From JBCBKU01 sp038521345 (GTDB lineage Bacteria > Pseudomonadota > Alphaproteobacteria > Rhodobacterales > Rhodobacteraceae): a stretch of DNA of 64,000 bases. The translations under genes were made by a program, and so were the position numbers. Shown one piece after another: positions 28,206 through 37,379 of this stretch. The number at the start of each line of letters is the position of its first letter. Position 1 is the first letter of the stretch. The stretch is from NCBI GenBank assembly GCA_038521345.1, contig JBCBKU010000003.1:192076-256075 (forward strand), in the 5' to 3' direction. The notes under the pieces are model-generated. The model made no database searches. It had not been told where the DNA came from and saw only the letters and a list, made by a program, of their open reading frames with translations.

Positions 28206-29092
28206 CGCGGCGCACGGTCGAGATCGTCGAAATGGCGCCGCGGGACGGCCTTCAGAATGAGCGCAGGATCATCGGAACGGACCAGAAGATCGCGCTTGTG
28301 AACGCGCTGAGCCGTGTGGGCTTCCGGCGGATCGAGACCGCCAGTTTCGTCCTGCCCCGCAGGGTCCCGCAGATGGCCGACGGGGCCGAAGTGTTGGCCG
28401 GGATAAGAAGGCTGCCGGGCGTGTCGTACACGGCCCTCGTTCCCAACATGACGGGCTTTGCGCGCGCCATGGAAGCGGGGGTGGACGGCATCGCCGTCTT
28501 TGCCTCGGCCTCTGAGGGGTTTAGCCAGGCCAACCTCAATTGTTCGATTTCAGAAAGCATTGAGCGGTTTGAACCGGTTCTGGAAGCTGCGAAGGCAGAG
28601 AATGTCCAAGTTCGCGGCTATGTCAGCTGCGTGACCGATTGTCCTTACGATGGTCCGGTTGCGCCCGAAGCGGTGGCACGGGTTTCCGCGCGTCTGGCCG
28701 GGATGGGCTGCCATGAGATCTCGCTCGGGGATACGATCGGGGCCGGCACACCGGATCGGATCAAGGTGATGTTGGCGGTGGTGACCGACGCCGTGCCGTC
28801 CGACCGGCTCGCCGGTCATTTTCACGATACCAACGGGCGGGCGCTGGACAATATCGCCGTCGCCCTTGAAGCGGGGCTTCGGGTCTTCGACGCGTCGGCC
28901 GGCGGGCTTGGGGGATGCCCCTTCGCACCCGGTGCCGCCGGGAACGTGGCCACGGAAGCGGTGGTCGACCGGCTTGAGGCGCTTGGATGGTCGACCGGGC
29001 TCGACCGGGCGGAGCTGAGGTGCGCAGCCGAACTGGCCGTGAAGGTGCGGACCGGTGTGCGACCGGCCGACGGGGTGGGTGGCACGGAATGA
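28202..29092 (+). CDS. mvaB: Hydroxymethylglutaryl-CoA lyase
   Basis: TIM-barrel lyase of 296 residues cleaving HMG-CoA to acetoacetate and acetyl-CoA, the last step of leucine breakdown. VEIVEMAPRDGLQNE carries the metal-binding Asp and catalytic Arg. The HMGL signature with the catalytic Cys is GGLGGCPFAPGAAGN near residue 240, and GHFHDTNG supplies metal-ligand His residues. ATGA overlaps couple it to mccA upstream and to the hydratase downstream. Confidence 0.95.
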   Translation: MTRRTVEIVEMAPRDGLQNERRIIGTDQKIALVNALSRVGFRRIETASFVLPRRVPQMADGAEVLAGIRRLPGVSYTALVPNMTGFARAMEAGVDGIAVFASASEGFSQANLNCSISESIERFEPVLEAAKAENVQVRGYVSCVTDCPYDGPVAPEAVARVSARLAGMGCHEISLGDTIGAGTPDRIKVMLAVVTDAVPSDRLAGHFHDTNGRALDNIAVALEAGLRVFDASAGGLGGCPFAPGAAGNVATEAVVDRLEALGWSTGLDRAELRCAAELAVKVRTGVRPADGVGGTE

Positions 29093-29868
29093 CGGTTCTG
29101 ACCGAAAGCACTGACGACCGCGGCGTTGCGGAACTCTGGCTGAACCGGCCAGATGCCCACAACGCACTCTCCGCCGAGCTAATTGATGCGTTGCATGGCG
29201 CGGCCACGCGTCTTGGGGCGGACCCCTCGGTGCGGGCCGTGGTGCTCGCGGGAACTGGCCGCAGTTTCTGTGCGGGTGGCGATCTGGGCTGGATGAAGGC
29301 GCAGCATGGCGCGGACGCGGCCGTGCGTGGGGCCGAGGCGCGGCGGCTCGCGGATATGCTGCGCGCGCTATACGAATTGCCGAAACCGCTCATCGCACGG
29401 ATCCATGGCAACGCGTTCGGCGGCGGCGTCGGGCTCACTGCGGTCGCGGACATAGCCGTGGCGGCAGAGGGGGTTCGCTTTGGCTTGACGGAGACCCGGC
29501 TCGGCCTCATCCCGGCAACGATCGGCCCCTATGTTGCAGCGGCTCTCGGACCGGGGCCGGCGCGGCGCATTTTCTTCACGGGCCGTCTTTTCGACGCGGC
29601 CGAGGCGCATGCGATGGGTCTCGTTGCTCGACTGACATCGCCCGGTGATCTCGACGCCGCGGTCGAGGCCGAGATTGCACCTGTCCTTTCGGCTGCGCCC
29701 GGTGCGGTGGCGCGGGCCAAGGCCTATCTGAGATCCCTTGGCGGAGAGGTCGACGAGGTGGCGATCACCGCAAGCATCCACGCTTTGTCCGAGACATGGA
29801 ACGATCCCGAGGCATCAGCGGGAATCACCGCCTTTTTCGCAAAGAAACCACCGCCTTGGGCCGGCTGA
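29089..29868 (+). CDS. liuC: Enoyl-CoA hydratase, probable methylglutaconyl-CoA hydratase
   Basis: Crotonase-fold protein of 259 residues. The CoA/oxyanion motifs are GRSFCAGGDLGWMK and ARIHGNAFGGGVGLTAVADI, with the second catalytic region LTETRLGLIPATIGPYV. In this operon it should hydrate 3-methylglutaconyl-CoA to HMG-CoA. ATG 29089 overlaps the mvaB stop. A GC hairpin (GGGCCG / CGGCCC, 29858-29874) spans its stop codon and may mark the end of the operon. Confidence 0.92.
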   Translation: MTVLTESTDDRGVAELWLNRPDAHNALSAELIDALHGAATRLGADPSVRAVVLAGTGRSFCAGGDLGWMKAQHGADAAVRGAEARRLADMLRALYELPKPLIARIHGNAFGGGVGLTAVADIAVAAEGVRFGLTETRLGLIPATIGPYVAAALGPGPARRIFFTGRLFDAAEAHAMGLVARLTSPGDLDAAVEAEIAPVLSAAPGAVARAKAYLRSLGGEVDEVAITASIHALSETWNDPEASAGITAFFAKKPPPWAG

Positions 29869-29874
29869 CGGCCC
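29858..29874 (+). terminator. GC-rich hairpin at the end of the leucine operon
   Basis: Arms GGGCCG (29858-29863) and CGGCCC (29869-29874) around GCTGA, overlapping the liuC stop codon. Only a short GTTCAC follows, without a T-run, so this is a weak candidate for an end or stabilising hairpin. Confidence 0.35.
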
Positions 29875-29968
29875 GTTCACGGGGTTATCACGTTTGGCGG
29901 AGGCACGGTGCGGCAGCGTTGCGTCAGAGTGCGCGTGCCCCCTAGGTCCCTATCAAGGAGGACCAAAC

Positions 29969-30430
29969 ATGGACCGCAGAACGTTTTTGACCACGACGAC
30001 CGCCGCTATTCTCGCGGCACCCGCCATGGGCAACACCGGCTCGTTCGAGGTGACGCGCACCGACGATGAATGGCGCGCGATGCTCACCGATCTGGAATAC
30101 AAGGTCATGCGCCGCGAGGGGACGGAACGCCCGTTCTCAAGCCCGCTCGACAAAAACTGGGCGGCGGGCACGTATCACTGCCGCGGATGCGACCTGCCAG
30201 TCTATTCGTCAGAAGCCAAGTATGACAGCGGCACAGGCTGGCCGAGCTTCTGGCAATCGATCCCCGGCGCCGTCGGCACAAAACCCGACCGCAAGCTCTT
30301 GCGGGTCCGGACCGAAGTGCACTGCCGCAGATGCGGAAGCCACCTAGGCCACATTTTCGATGATGGTCCGGCGCCGACGGGAAAGCGCCATTGTCTGAAT
30401 GGCGTCAGTCTCGTTTTCAAGGCTGCCTGA
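29969..30430 (+). CDS. msrB: Peptide-methionine (R)-S-oxide reductase, Tat-exported
   Basis: MsrB of 153 residues that reduces methionine-R-sulfoxide. It has a twin-arginine type leader (MDRRTFLTTTTAAILAAPAMG), so it probably acts in the periplasm, where it would repair oxidised envelope proteins. Zinc-binding CxxC pairs are CRGCDLP and CRRCGSHLGH, and the catalytic Cys lies in GKRHCLNGVSL. Start ATG 29969 follows AAGGAGGA. It precedes the nuo operon but a separate promoter lies between. Confidence 0.92.
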   Translation: MDRRTFLTTTTAAILAAPAMGNTGSFEVTRTDDEWRAMLTDLEYKVMRREGTERPFSSPLDKNWAAGTYHCRGCDLPVYSSEAKYDSGTGWPSFWQSIPGAVGTKPDRKLLRVRTEVHCRRCGSHLGHIFDDGPAPTGKRHCLNGVSLVFKAA

Positions 30431-30461
30431 CGGTTCGATACACCTGTGCCCCGACGCCGCG

Positions 30462-30490
30462 TTGACGGTCTCGGGGCGGCGGGGTAGACC
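30462..30490 (+). promoter_or_regulatory. nuoAp: Candidate nuo operon promoter
   Basis: TTGACG (30462-30467) and TAGACC (30485-30490) are 17 bases apart, giving a start near 30497, just ahead of the nuoA AAGGAG site. The -10 is a poor match, common in GC-rich alphaproteobacteria. Confidence 0.45.
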
Positions 30491-30513
30491 GGCCAGAGAT
30501 CAAGGAGCCGGGC

Positions 30514-30879
30514 ATGGACGAACTCCTCCGCGAATACCTTCCCATTCTGATCTTTCTGGCGCTCGCCATCGGTCTGGGTCTTGTGTTGATCCTTGCGGCC
30601 GTCGTCGCCGCGCCGGCGGATCCGGACCCCGAGAAGGTGTCGGCCTATGAATGCGGTTTCAACGCCTTTGACGATGCCCGCATGAAGTTCGATGTGCGCT
30701 TCTACCTTGTCTCGATCCTGTTCATCATCTTCGATCTCGAGATTGCCTTCCTCTTCCCGTGGGCGGTGGCCTTCGGAGAAATCTCCATGACGGCATTCTG
30801 GTCGATGATTGTCTTCCTGATCGTCCTGACCGTGGGCTTTGCCTATGAGTGGCGAAAGGGCGCCATGGACTGGGAATAG
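30514..30879 (+). CDS. nuoA: NADH-quinone oxidoreductase subunit A
   Basis: Complex I membrane subunit of 121 residues with three helices ([59 protein letters not shown]). The conserved loop [19 protein letters not shown] contains the Cys that tracks the active/deactive switch in homologues and helps line the quinone site. First gene of the nuo operon, with a good AAGGAG site; it is followed by a strong terminator-like hairpin. Confidence 0.97.
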   Translation: MDELLREYLPILIFLALAIGLGLVLILAAVVAAPADPDPEKVSAYECGFNAFDDARMKFDVRFYLVSILFIIFDLEIAFLFPWAVAFGEISMTAFWSMIVFLIVLTVGFAYEWRKGAMDWE

Positions 30880-30903
30880 GCGCGGGGCGTTTGCGCAACG
30901 ATG

Positions 30904-30933
30904 ACGGCCGCCGCTGGCGGCCGTTTCTTATTT
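30904..30933 (+). terminator. Strong intrinsic-terminator-like hairpin behind nuoA
   Basis: Perfect 9-bp stem ACGGCCGCC (30904-30912) / GGCGGCCGT (30916-30924) with a 3-base loop, directly followed by the T-rich TTCTTATTT. This is the best intrinsic terminator shape in the window. It stands 25 bases after the nuoA stop and before the rest of the operon. Confidence 0.75.
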
Positions 30934-31021
30934 CAGATCAATGCCTTCAGTTTGCCGCATTACCGACGGATTTCTCAACGAGAACGTGTGCCAATCGGCG
31001 TGAAAGCTCGAAAGGCAGGCA

Positions 31022-31975
31022 ATGACGCGCGCGGTCATGTTCTATCGGTTCTACCGACTTCGACGCCTGCTCGTCGCGGTGGTGGTCCCGCCTGCGCTGG
31101 TCGTATTGATCATTGCTGCGCTCAAGGGACCTGCGGCTTTTGCGCTATTGCCGCTCGCGCTGGGCATTCCGGTCTGGCACGCGGTTCGGTATCCGACCAG
31201 CTGGCTCGAGTCGGTGGCAATTTCGGTGACGCTTGCCATCGTTCTGGCCATCTCCGGAACCATCGGACCGGATGTTGGCCTCATTGGTCTGATGCTCCGT
31301 CTGGTCGGCCTTGGCATTCTGGCTTTTGGCCTGTTTCTCGGCCTTTCGCTGGTCTTGTCCGACTTGTTGGTCCGCGGGCCGGAACAAGAGATCACAGCGC
31401 GCGCGACGCGCAGATCTTCGCTTGATCCAGAGACGCTGAAGGCACGCATCACTCTTTACCCCGGGCGAGCCGATGACATGGTTATATGCGGTTCTCCAGA
31501 CGGCGACGGTATGTTCCCGATCACTCTGAAGCACCGGATGTCGGTCCTGTCGGATGAGGACACGACGCTTGACGCCGCCTATGCAGACGATCCAACCGTG
31601 ACCGTCGGCGGGCCCGAAGACCCGGGTATGTTCGACATCAACTTATTCGGCGTTGTGATCACTTCGGACGCGACAACCCACGAAGTGATGAGCATCGAGG
31701 ATGGGGGCGACGTCCCCTCTGTAACCCGGTATCTTTTCAAGCCCCTCAAGCGCGGCACTCGGGTCACGATCGAGGAACGCGGCGCGCCGATGAGCCTGGG
31801 TATGCGGATTGGCTTCTGGCTTCAGGATTACATCGCCGACTACCTGACAGACGAAGTTGACCGCGCGGAAGGGCGCGAGAAGCGGGCCAACCGGTTTCAG
31901 GTGCAGGACCAGTTTCTTGTTGATCTGGCGGGTCTCTTTGTTCGTCGCCGAGGGGGACACACGCCGGCCGAGTAA
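31022..31975 (+). CDS. Membrane protein of unknown function between nuoA and nuoB
   Basis: Unrecognised 317-residue protein. After a basic N-terminus ([11 protein letters not shown]) come about four membrane helices in residues 15-120 ([67 protein letters not shown]). The rest is a soluble domain of about 190 residues with acidic, strand-like segments ([39 protein letters not shown]) and a basic C-terminus. Start ATG 31022 has a moderate AAAGGCAGG site. It splits nuoA from nuoB, which are normally adjacent. Confidence 0.78.
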   Translation: MTRAVMFYRFYRLRRLLVAVVVPPALVVLIIAALKGPAAFALLPLALGIPVWHAVRYPTSWLESVAISVTLAIVLAISGTIGPDVGLIGLMLRLVGLGILAFGLFLGLSLVLSDLLVRGPEQEITARATRRSSLDPETLKARITLYPGRADDMVICGSPDGDGMFPITLKHRMSVLSDEDTTLDAAYADDPTVTVGGPEDPGMFDINLFGVVITSDATTHEVMSIEDGGDVPSVTRYLFKPLKRGTRVTIEERGAPMSLGMRIGFWLQDYIADYLTDEVDRAEGREKRANRFQVQDQFLVDLAGLFVRRRGGHTPAE

Positions 31976-32079
31976 CCCGGTGCGAGCCAGCTTGCCGCGT
32001 TGAACTCCTTTCTGGCTTCCATTACGTCTTGGCCAACCCGGCGTGGATCGCGCCGATCCGAGAGGGAGCCGCGACGCCC

Positions 32080-32613
32080 ATGTCCGTTGCCACCAATGCC
32101 AACACCGCCGGACCGGACCGCGAGGTCGCGACGCAGGCCCTGAATTCCGAGCTTCAGGACAAGGGATTTCTGGTCACTTCTGTCGAGGACGTTGTGAACT
32201 GGGCGCGAACCGGCTCGTTGCACTGGATGACGTTCGGTTTGGCATGTTGCGCTGTCGAGATGATGCATACCTCGATGCCGCGTTACGACCTTGAACGCTT
32301 CGGAACGGCGCCGCGCGCTTCGCCGCGCCAATCCGACCTGATGATCGTGGCCGGAACCCTGACGAACAAGATGGCGCCGGCGCTCCGCAAGGTCTACGAC
32401 CAGATGCCGGAGCCGCGCTACGTGATCTCGATGGGCTCTTGCGCCAACGGCGGCGGCTATTACCACTACAGTTATTCGGTGGTTCGAGGCTGCGACAGGA
32501 TCGTGCCCGTGGATGTCTATGTGCCAGGTTGCCCTCCAACAGCCGAGGCTCTGCTGTACGGTATCCTGCAGCTTCAGCGCAAAATCCGGCGGACGGGAAC
32601 GATCCAGCGATGA
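32080..32613 (+). CDS. nuoB: NADH-quinone oxidoreductase subunit B
   Basis: Peripheral Complex I subunit of 177 residues holding cluster N2, the last Fe-S centre before quinone. Its ligands are the tandem Cys pair in [21 protein letters not shown] and [17 protein letters not shown] 32080 behind GGGAG is chosen over an upstream in-frame ATG. A small 6-bp hairpin (GGATCG / CGATCC, 32045-32059) lies just before the ribosome site. The stop overlaps the next small gene by ATGA. Confidence 0.97.
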   Translation: MSVATNANTAGPDREVATQALNSELQDKGFLVTSVEDVVNWARTGSLHWMTFGLACCAVEMMHTSMPRYDLERFGTAPRASPRQSDLMIVAGTLTNKMAPALRKVYDQMPEPRYVISMGSCANGGGYYHYSYSVVRGCDRIVPVDVYVPGCPPTAEALLYGILQLQRKIRRTGTIQR

Positions 32614-32915
32614 CGGTAGCAATCGCGCGCACCCGGGAAGCCGATATCGCACCTGGACAGACCGGGGCTTGGCGCGAGACATGTCTCGCGCGGACCTTGC
32701 CGCATATGCCGGCGGTCGATGGCTTTCACGGCAACCGCGTGATGGTGTCCCAGGATCGCCATCCCTGCCGCATGACGATGCTTGCGACGTGGCAAAGCAT
32801 GGATGCGATACGCCGGTATTCTGGCGAGACGCCCGAATTCATGGCGCCGTTCTTTCCCGACTACGACGCCGCGGCGACGTTCCATGATGAAGTTCTCGTA
32901 GAGGCCAAGACATGA
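32610..32915 (+). CDS. Small ABM-like (dimeric alpha/beta barrel) protein
   Basis: A 101-residue protein resembling the antibiotic-biosynthesis-monooxygenase/stress-protein dimeric barrel family: [13 protein letters not shown], a central [19 protein letters not shown], then [36 protein letters not shown]. Members of this fold include heme-degrading and small oxygenases, but many are uncharacterised. Four-base overlaps tie it to nuoB upstream and nuoC downstream, so it is co-translated with Complex I. Confidence 0.7.
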   Translation: MTVAIARTREADIAPGQTGAWRETCLARTLPHMPAVDGFHGNRVMVSQDRHPCRMTMLATWQSMDAIRRYSGETPEFMAPFFPDYDAAATFHDEVLVEAKT

Positions 32916-33523
32916 GTGAGGCACTGAACGAACTCGGCACCCATATCGAGGCCAAGCGCCCCGATTGTGTCGTGTCTTGGGGCATTGATCAGGGCGAACT
33001 GACCCTTCAAATTGCCCCCTCGTCCCTCGTCAGCTTCGTGGACTTCATCAAAACCGATTCGGCCTGCAAGTTCTCGACGCTTGTGGACATCACCGCGATC
33101 GATCATCCCGAGCGGGAGGCGCGGTTCGACGTCGTCTACCATTTCCTGTCGATGTACCGAAATCAGCGGATCAGGCTGAAACTGGCCGTTCGCGAAGAGG
33201 ATATGGTGGCCTCGATCACGTCCGTGCATCCGTCTGCAAACTGGTTCGAGCGGGAAGTGTTCGACATGTTCGGCATTCTTTTTACAGGTCACCCGGACCT
33301 GCGCCGGATCCTGACGGATTACGGGTTCCGGGGCTATCCGCTTCGCAAGGACTTCCCGACAACCGGCTATACCGAGGTTCGGTATGACGAAGCTGAAAAA
33401 CGCGTGGTCTACGAACCGGTGAAGCTTGTGCAGGAGTACCGTCAGTTCGACTTTATGTCGCCCTGGGAAGGTGCGGAATACGTCCTGCCAGGCGACGAGA
33501 AGACCGACGAGGCCAAGGGCTGA
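32912..33523 (+). CDS. nuoC: NADH-quinone oxidoreductase subunit C
   Basis: The 30-kDa Complex I subunit, 203 residues. The family signature is [37 protein letters not shown] (residues about 111-147). It packs against NuoD and NuoB in the quinone module. It is a separate protein here, not the NuoCD fusion of E. coli. It starts at an ATGA overlap, and a sulfotransferase gene apparently starts on its stop. Confidence 0.96.
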   Translation: MSEALNELGTHIEAKRPDCVVSWGIDQGELTLQIAPSSLVSFVDFIKTDSACKFSTLVDITAIDHPEREARFDVVYHFLSMYRNQRIRLKLAVREEDMVASITSVHPSANWFEREVFDMFGILFTGHPDLRRILTDYGFRGYPLRKDFPTTGYTEVRYDEAEKRVVYEPVKLVQEYRQFDFMSPWEGAEYVLPGDEKTDEAKG

Positions 33524-34380
33524 GCCACAGGCTGGTTTTCTGCTTGGGCGCCACCAAGGCGGGCACGAGCTGGTTGTTCCGGGTACTGTCGGATCATCCC
33601 CAGACCCAGTTCCGCACGATCAAGGAACTCCACTACTTCGACTCCTTGTCAGCAGGCAAGGCTGATCGCGAGATTGCGGCACATCAGGCGGCGATCTCGC
33701 GTATGGAAGTACGGATTGGGTCGGGGGACGGTTCGAACCTTGCCTATCGCAGCAGATACGTGGCCGACAGGCTTGAATATATTGAGCTTCTTGGGCGGCG
33801 CGAGATCGACACGGACGCATATTCCGCCTTTCTGTCCAACGGTGCGCCGGCTGGTGCCGTGCTTGGTGATTTCACGCCAGCCTACGGGCTCTTGCCCGCG
33901 GATATTCTCGGCCAGATGGCGATCCTGACCGATGATGTGCGGTTTCTTTATGTCCTGCGCGACCCGGTCGAGCGGCTTTGGAGCCATGTCCGGATGATCG
34001 CTGCCCGCCGCGCACCCGACGACGGCGCGACGCCGGACCGGGCCGTGCGGATCTTGCGCCGAACCCTCCGTGGCGAAGAAGAAGAAATCGCGCGGCGGGG
34101 TGCCTATGGCGACATACTCAGGCGTTTGACGGGCGCCTTGCCCGCAGACCGCCTACATCTGGCGGTCTTCGAAGAGATGGTGCGCCCGGGTGGGCTGACG
34201 GGGATCTGCAGCGCGCTGGACATTCGGCCTATCGCAGGTGAGCGCACCAAACCGGCCCATGTCGGCCCGCCACTGCCCCTGCCCGAAGCCCTTCGAAGCG
34301 ACGCTAAAGCGTGGCTGGAGCCCGAGTACCGGGCCGCGGCGGAAGCCCTCGGCCGTATGCCTGACGCATGGTCCCGTTAA
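33520..34380 (+). CDS. Sulfotransferase (first of a tandem pair), probable CTG start
   Basis: PAPS-dependent sulfotransferase. The 5'-phosphosulfate loop is [12 protein letters not shown]; the 3'-phosphate loop is [16 protein letters not shown]. The first canonical start in frame is TTG 33544, which would remove the beta-strand before the PAPS loop. No ATG, GTG or TTG exists in frame between the stop at 33394 and 33544. A CTG at 33520 overlaps the nuoC stop as CTGA, has GAGG 7 bases upstream, and gives exactly 286 residues, aligning without gaps with the ATG start of the neighbouring paralogue. I therefore annotate CTG. The acceptor is unknown. Confidence 0.85.
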   Translation: MSHRLVFCLGATKAGTSWLFRVLSDHPQTQFRTIKELHYFDSLSAGKADREIAAHQAAISRMEVRIGSGDGSNLAYRSRYVADRLEYIELLGRREIDTDAYSAFLSNGAPAGAVLGDFTPAYGLLPADILGQMAILTDDVRFLYVLRDPVERLWSHVRMIAARRAPDDGATPDRAVRILRRTLRGEEEEIARRGAYGDILRRLTGALPADRLHLAVFEEMVRPGGLTGICSALDIRPIAGERTKPAHVGPPLPLPEALRSDAKAWLEPEYRAAAEALGRMPDAWSR

Positions 34381-34432
34381 CGCGGAACTGAGACTTCTCG
34401 TGCAGGTCCATCCCGGAAACGGAGGGACCAAG

Positions 34433-35293
34433 ATGGATGAGCGCGTTCTCTTTTGCGTCGGAGCGCAGAAGGCCGGCACGACGTGGCTGCACGCGTATTT
34501 TCAGGCCCATCCCGAGATCCACGTCCCCCTCGTCAAAGAGATGCACTATTTCGACGACCGGTTCGGACCGGAAGCGGGGCAGTTCGCGAAGCGCCGCGCG
34601 GCGCGAGCGCCGAAGGGGCCGGCGGCAGGGGGCGCGCCGCTCTCCTATCCATCGCCGGCCTACACCGCGGCCCTTCTTTCTATGCACAGGGATCCGACTT
34701 CCGATCATACCGCCTATCGCCGCCTTCTGTCAGACGGAGCTCGCCCCGGCCAGGTTCTGGCCGACATCACCCCGTCTTATGCGCTTCTGGACCAGTTTGG
34801 ATTTGCGGAAATGATGCGGGCCTTCCCTTGCGCCCGCTTTCTTTTCATCCTCCGCGATCCCGTTAACCGGCTTTGGTCGTCGCTCCGGATGCTTCATGAC
34901 GAGCGGCGCGGCTCCGATCAAACGGCCTCGCCCGCTGCATTGGCGGAACGATATCTTAAAGGGGGGCTGGCGCATGTGCGCCGCCGCGGGGCCTATGACC
35001 GTACGATTGCGGCACTTGATGCCTCGGTGCCGCCGGACCGAATGCTGTTCGTGTTCTACGAAGATCTCTTCACCGATGCGTCGCTGAAGCGGATCTGTAG
35101 CCATATCGGGGTCCGCGCGTGGCCGGGCGATTTTGCCAGCACGGTGCGAGGTGGGCGCGCGGCACCACTGCCGGATGATCTCGCCGGCCGGCTCTATGCC
35201 GACCTCGCACCGATCTACGCGCGCCTAGAAACCCGTTTTCCGGGCCGGTTGCCCGCATCATGGCGGCGGATGGAGACTGTCACCCCGAATTGA
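34433..35293 (+). CDS. Sulfotransferase (second of a tandem pair)
   Basis: A 286-residue PAPS-dependent sulfotransferase paralogous to the gene before it. Key loops are FCVGAQKAGTTWLHAYFQ and FILRDPVNRLWSSLRML; a shared segment KEMHYFDDRFG follows the first loop, and RRRGAYDRTIAAL resembles [12 protein letters not shown] of the twin. ATG 34433 has a GGAGGGA site. It could sulfate a carbohydrate, lipid or small molecule. It stands between nuoC and nuoD with no other sulfation gene in view. Confidence 0.87.
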   Translation: MDERVLFCVGAQKAGTTWLHAYFQAHPEIHVPLVKEMHYFDDRFGPEAGQFAKRRAARAPKGPAAGGAPLSYPSPAYTAALLSMHRDPTSDHTAYRRLLSDGARPGQVLADITPSYALLDQFGFAEMMRAFPCARFLFILRDPVNRLWSSLRMLHDERRGSDQTASPAALAERYLKGGLAHVRRRGAYDRTIAALDASVPPDRMLFVFYEDLFTDASLKRICSHIGVRAWPGDFASTVRGGRAAPLPDDLAGRLYADLAPIYARLETRFPGRLPASWRRMETVTPN

Positions 35294-35395
35294 CATTTTG
35301 TCGCTCTGGCGGGACCATTCGGCGCGTGGTTGTTCCCCTTGCGAACGGGTAAGGATCGGCGCAAGACAGGCTCGCGACCTCTGGAGGATCCGACG

Positions 35396-36607
35396 ATGGA
35401 CGGTTCGAAGTTCGACGACGCGCTTACGGGCGAACAGCAGATCCGGAACTTCAATATCAATTTCGGCCCGCAGCACCCGGCGGCCCACGGTGTTCTGCGC
35501 CTCGTCCTCGAGCTTGATGGCGAAATTGTCGAGCGTTGCGATCCGCATATCGGGCTCTTGCACCGCGGCACCGAAAAGCTGATGGAAAGCCGGACTTATC
35601 TCCAGAACCTGCCGTATCTGGACCGGTTGGACTACGTCGCCCCGATGAACCAGGAACATGCATGGTGCCTGGCGATCGAGAAGCTGACCGGAACCGAGGT
35701 GCCGCGCCGGGCCTCGTTGATCCGCGTTCTGTTCTGCGAGATCGGCCGTGTGCTGAACCACATTCTGAATGTGACGACGCAGGCCATGGACGTGGGCGCG
35801 CTGACCCCACCGCTTTGGGGGTTCGAAGAGCGCGAGAAGTTGATGGTGTTTTACGAGCGCGCATGCGGAGCACGCCTGCACGCGGCTTATTTCCGGCCCG
35901 GCGGTGTGCATCAGGATCTGCCCGACGAGTTGCTGGACGACATCGAGGAATGGGCGATCGAGTTTCCCAGAGTGCTCGATGATATCGACGGTCTTCTGAC
36001 CGAGAACCGCATCTTCAAACAGCGCAACGCAGATATCGGCGTGGTGACGGAAGAAGAAATCCTCGAGTGGGGCTTCTCCGGAGTGATGGTGCGTGGATCG
36101 GGCCTTGCCTGGGATCTTCGCCGCGCGCAGCCCTATGAGTGCTACGACGAGTTCGATTTCCAGATCCCCGTGGGCAAGAACGGTGATTGCTACGACAGGT
36201 ACCTTGTCCGCATGGAGGAGATGCGCCAGTCGGTCTCGATCATCCGGCAGGCCATCGTGAAACTGCGCGAGGCGACGGGCGACGTAATGGCCCGCGGCAA
36301 GATCACCCCGCCGAAGCGGTCCGAGATGAAGACCTCGATGGAGGCGCTCATCCATCACTTCAAGCTTTATACCGAAGGATTTCACGTGCCAGCGGGTGAG
36401 GTCTACGCCGCCGTTGAGGCACCGAAAGGCGAATTCGGAGTGTATCTCGTCGCCGACGGCACGAACCGGCCCTATCGCGCAAAGCTGCGGGCTCCCGGGT
36501 TCCTGCACCTTCAGGCGATGGACCACATCTCAAAAGGCCACCAGCTTGCCGATGTGGCGGCAATCATCGGAACCATGGACGTCGTCTTCGGAGAGATTGA
36601 TCGGTGA
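35396..36607 (+). CDS. nuoD: NADH-quinone oxidoreductase subunit D
   Basis: The 49-kDa Complex I subunit, 403 residues, related to the large subunit of NiFe hydrogenases and forming much of the quinone cavity. [14 protein letters not shown] with the quinone-site His, [12 protein letters not shown] and the C-terminal DVVFGEIDR are diagnostic. ATG 35396 follows CTGGAGGAT; a longer in-frame start has no support. Its stop overlaps the next small gene as GTGA. Confidence 0.97.
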   Translation: MDGSKFDDALTGEQQIRNFNINFGPQHPAAHGVLRLVLELDGEIVERCDPHIGLLHRGTEKLMESRTYLQNLPYLDRLDYVAPMNQEHAWCLAIEKLTGTEVPRRASLIRVLFCEIGRVLNHILNVTTQAMDVGALTPPLWGFEEREKLMVFYERACGARLHAAYFRPGGVHQDLPDELLDDIEEWAIEFPRVLDDIDGLLTENRIFKQRNADIGVVTEEEILEWGFSGVMVRGSGLAWDLRRAQPYECYDEFDFQIPVGKNGDCYDRYLVRMEEMRQSVSIIRQAIVKLREATGDVMARGKITPPKRSEMKTSMEALIHHFKLYTEGFHVPAGEVYAAVEAPKGEFGVYLVADGTNRPYRAKLRAPGFLHLQAMDHISKGHQLADVAAIIGTMDVVFGEIDR

Positions 36608-36879
36608 GGGGCCTTGCAGCGCTGGTCGTGTGTCTCGTGCCCCTTGGCGCATCGGCGTCGCCGGACCCCGAGCGGCGGGCGCTCTTCGTCGACCTTGTCG
36701 AGGCGCTGGGTTGCGAGATGAACAACGCCCAAGCCGCTGAAATCCTTCCGACCCATGGGTTCGACCGGTCGGAGATGATCGAAATTGTATACCAACTGGA
36801 AGACGAAGGCCTGGCTGAGCGGGATGGCGCTTCTGGAGTTCTGCGTTTGAAAACATCGGGTTGCCCGGGAGCATTGTGA
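36604..36879 (+). CDS. Small exported protein, first paralogue of the nuoD-nuoE trio
   Basis: Unrecognised 91-residue protein with a signal peptide ([18 protein letters not shown]). It starts at GTG 36604 overlapping the nuoD stop. The mature part of about 70 residues is helical with two Cys (LGCEMNN, TSGC) and a motif [16 protein letters not shown]. It aligns without gaps to the protein at 37376 (25 of 66 positions identical, both Cys conserved), so the pair probably shares a disulfide-stabilised fold in the periplasm. Confidence 0.72.
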   Translation: MRGLAALVVCLVPLGASASPDPERRALFVDLVEALGCEMNNAQAAEILPTHGFDRSEMIEIVYQLEDEGLAERDGASGVLRLKTSGCPGAL

Positions 36880-37379
36880 TGCGGACTTTGACTTTGGCTG
36901 CTGCGGTTCTGACCGCAGGGACTGTGGCGGCGCAGGACACGGATCTGTCGACGATGATTAACGAGTCCATTGGCTACGTGAACATCGCGCCGGGCATCGT
37001 CCTTATCGAAGACGACATTTCGTCTTCGGTCTGCAAGATCGACATCGCGGACGCGTTCTTCTTTGGGTACCTGAACGACGACGACGCGGCGATGGCCGGC
37101 GCTCAGCCCGAAGTCATCTGCGTGCGCACCCCCGACATTGTCGCGGACGCGGCGTCGCCGGATGGGGCAACACCCTTCGATGTTCTGATCGACACCTCGA
37201 TCAACTATGAGAACATCGCCCCGGGTATGATCATGATCGAAGGCGATGTGACGAACCATATCTGCCGGGTCCAGATCGACGACGTGTATTTCCTTTCCGT
37301 GACCAGCGGTGATGAGGCACGGCGCGGTTCGGCGCGGCCGACCATTATATGCGTGCCGACGGACCTGATCGATCCGTGA
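36879..37379 (+). CDS. Exported protein with two 77-residue-period repeats
   Basis: Unrecognised 166-residue protein with a signal peptide ([19 protein letters not shown]). The mature part is two tandem copies with an exact 77-residue offset: INESIGYVNIAPG (27-39) against IDTSINYENIAPG (104-116). Cys pairs lie at 52/81 and 129/158, both 29 apart. Each copy probably forms one disulfide-closed unit. The ATG overlaps the preceding stop (TGATG) and its own stop overlaps the next GTG, so the three exported proteins are tightly co-translated. Confidence 0.75.
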   Translation: MRTLTLAAAVLTAGTVAAQDTDLSTMINESIGYVNIAPGIVLIEDDISSSVCKIDIADAFFFGYLNDDDAAMAGAQPEVICVRTPDIVADAASPDGATPFDVLIDTSINYENIAPGMIMIEGDVTNHICRVQIDDVYFLSVTSGDEARRGSARPTIICVPTDLIDP

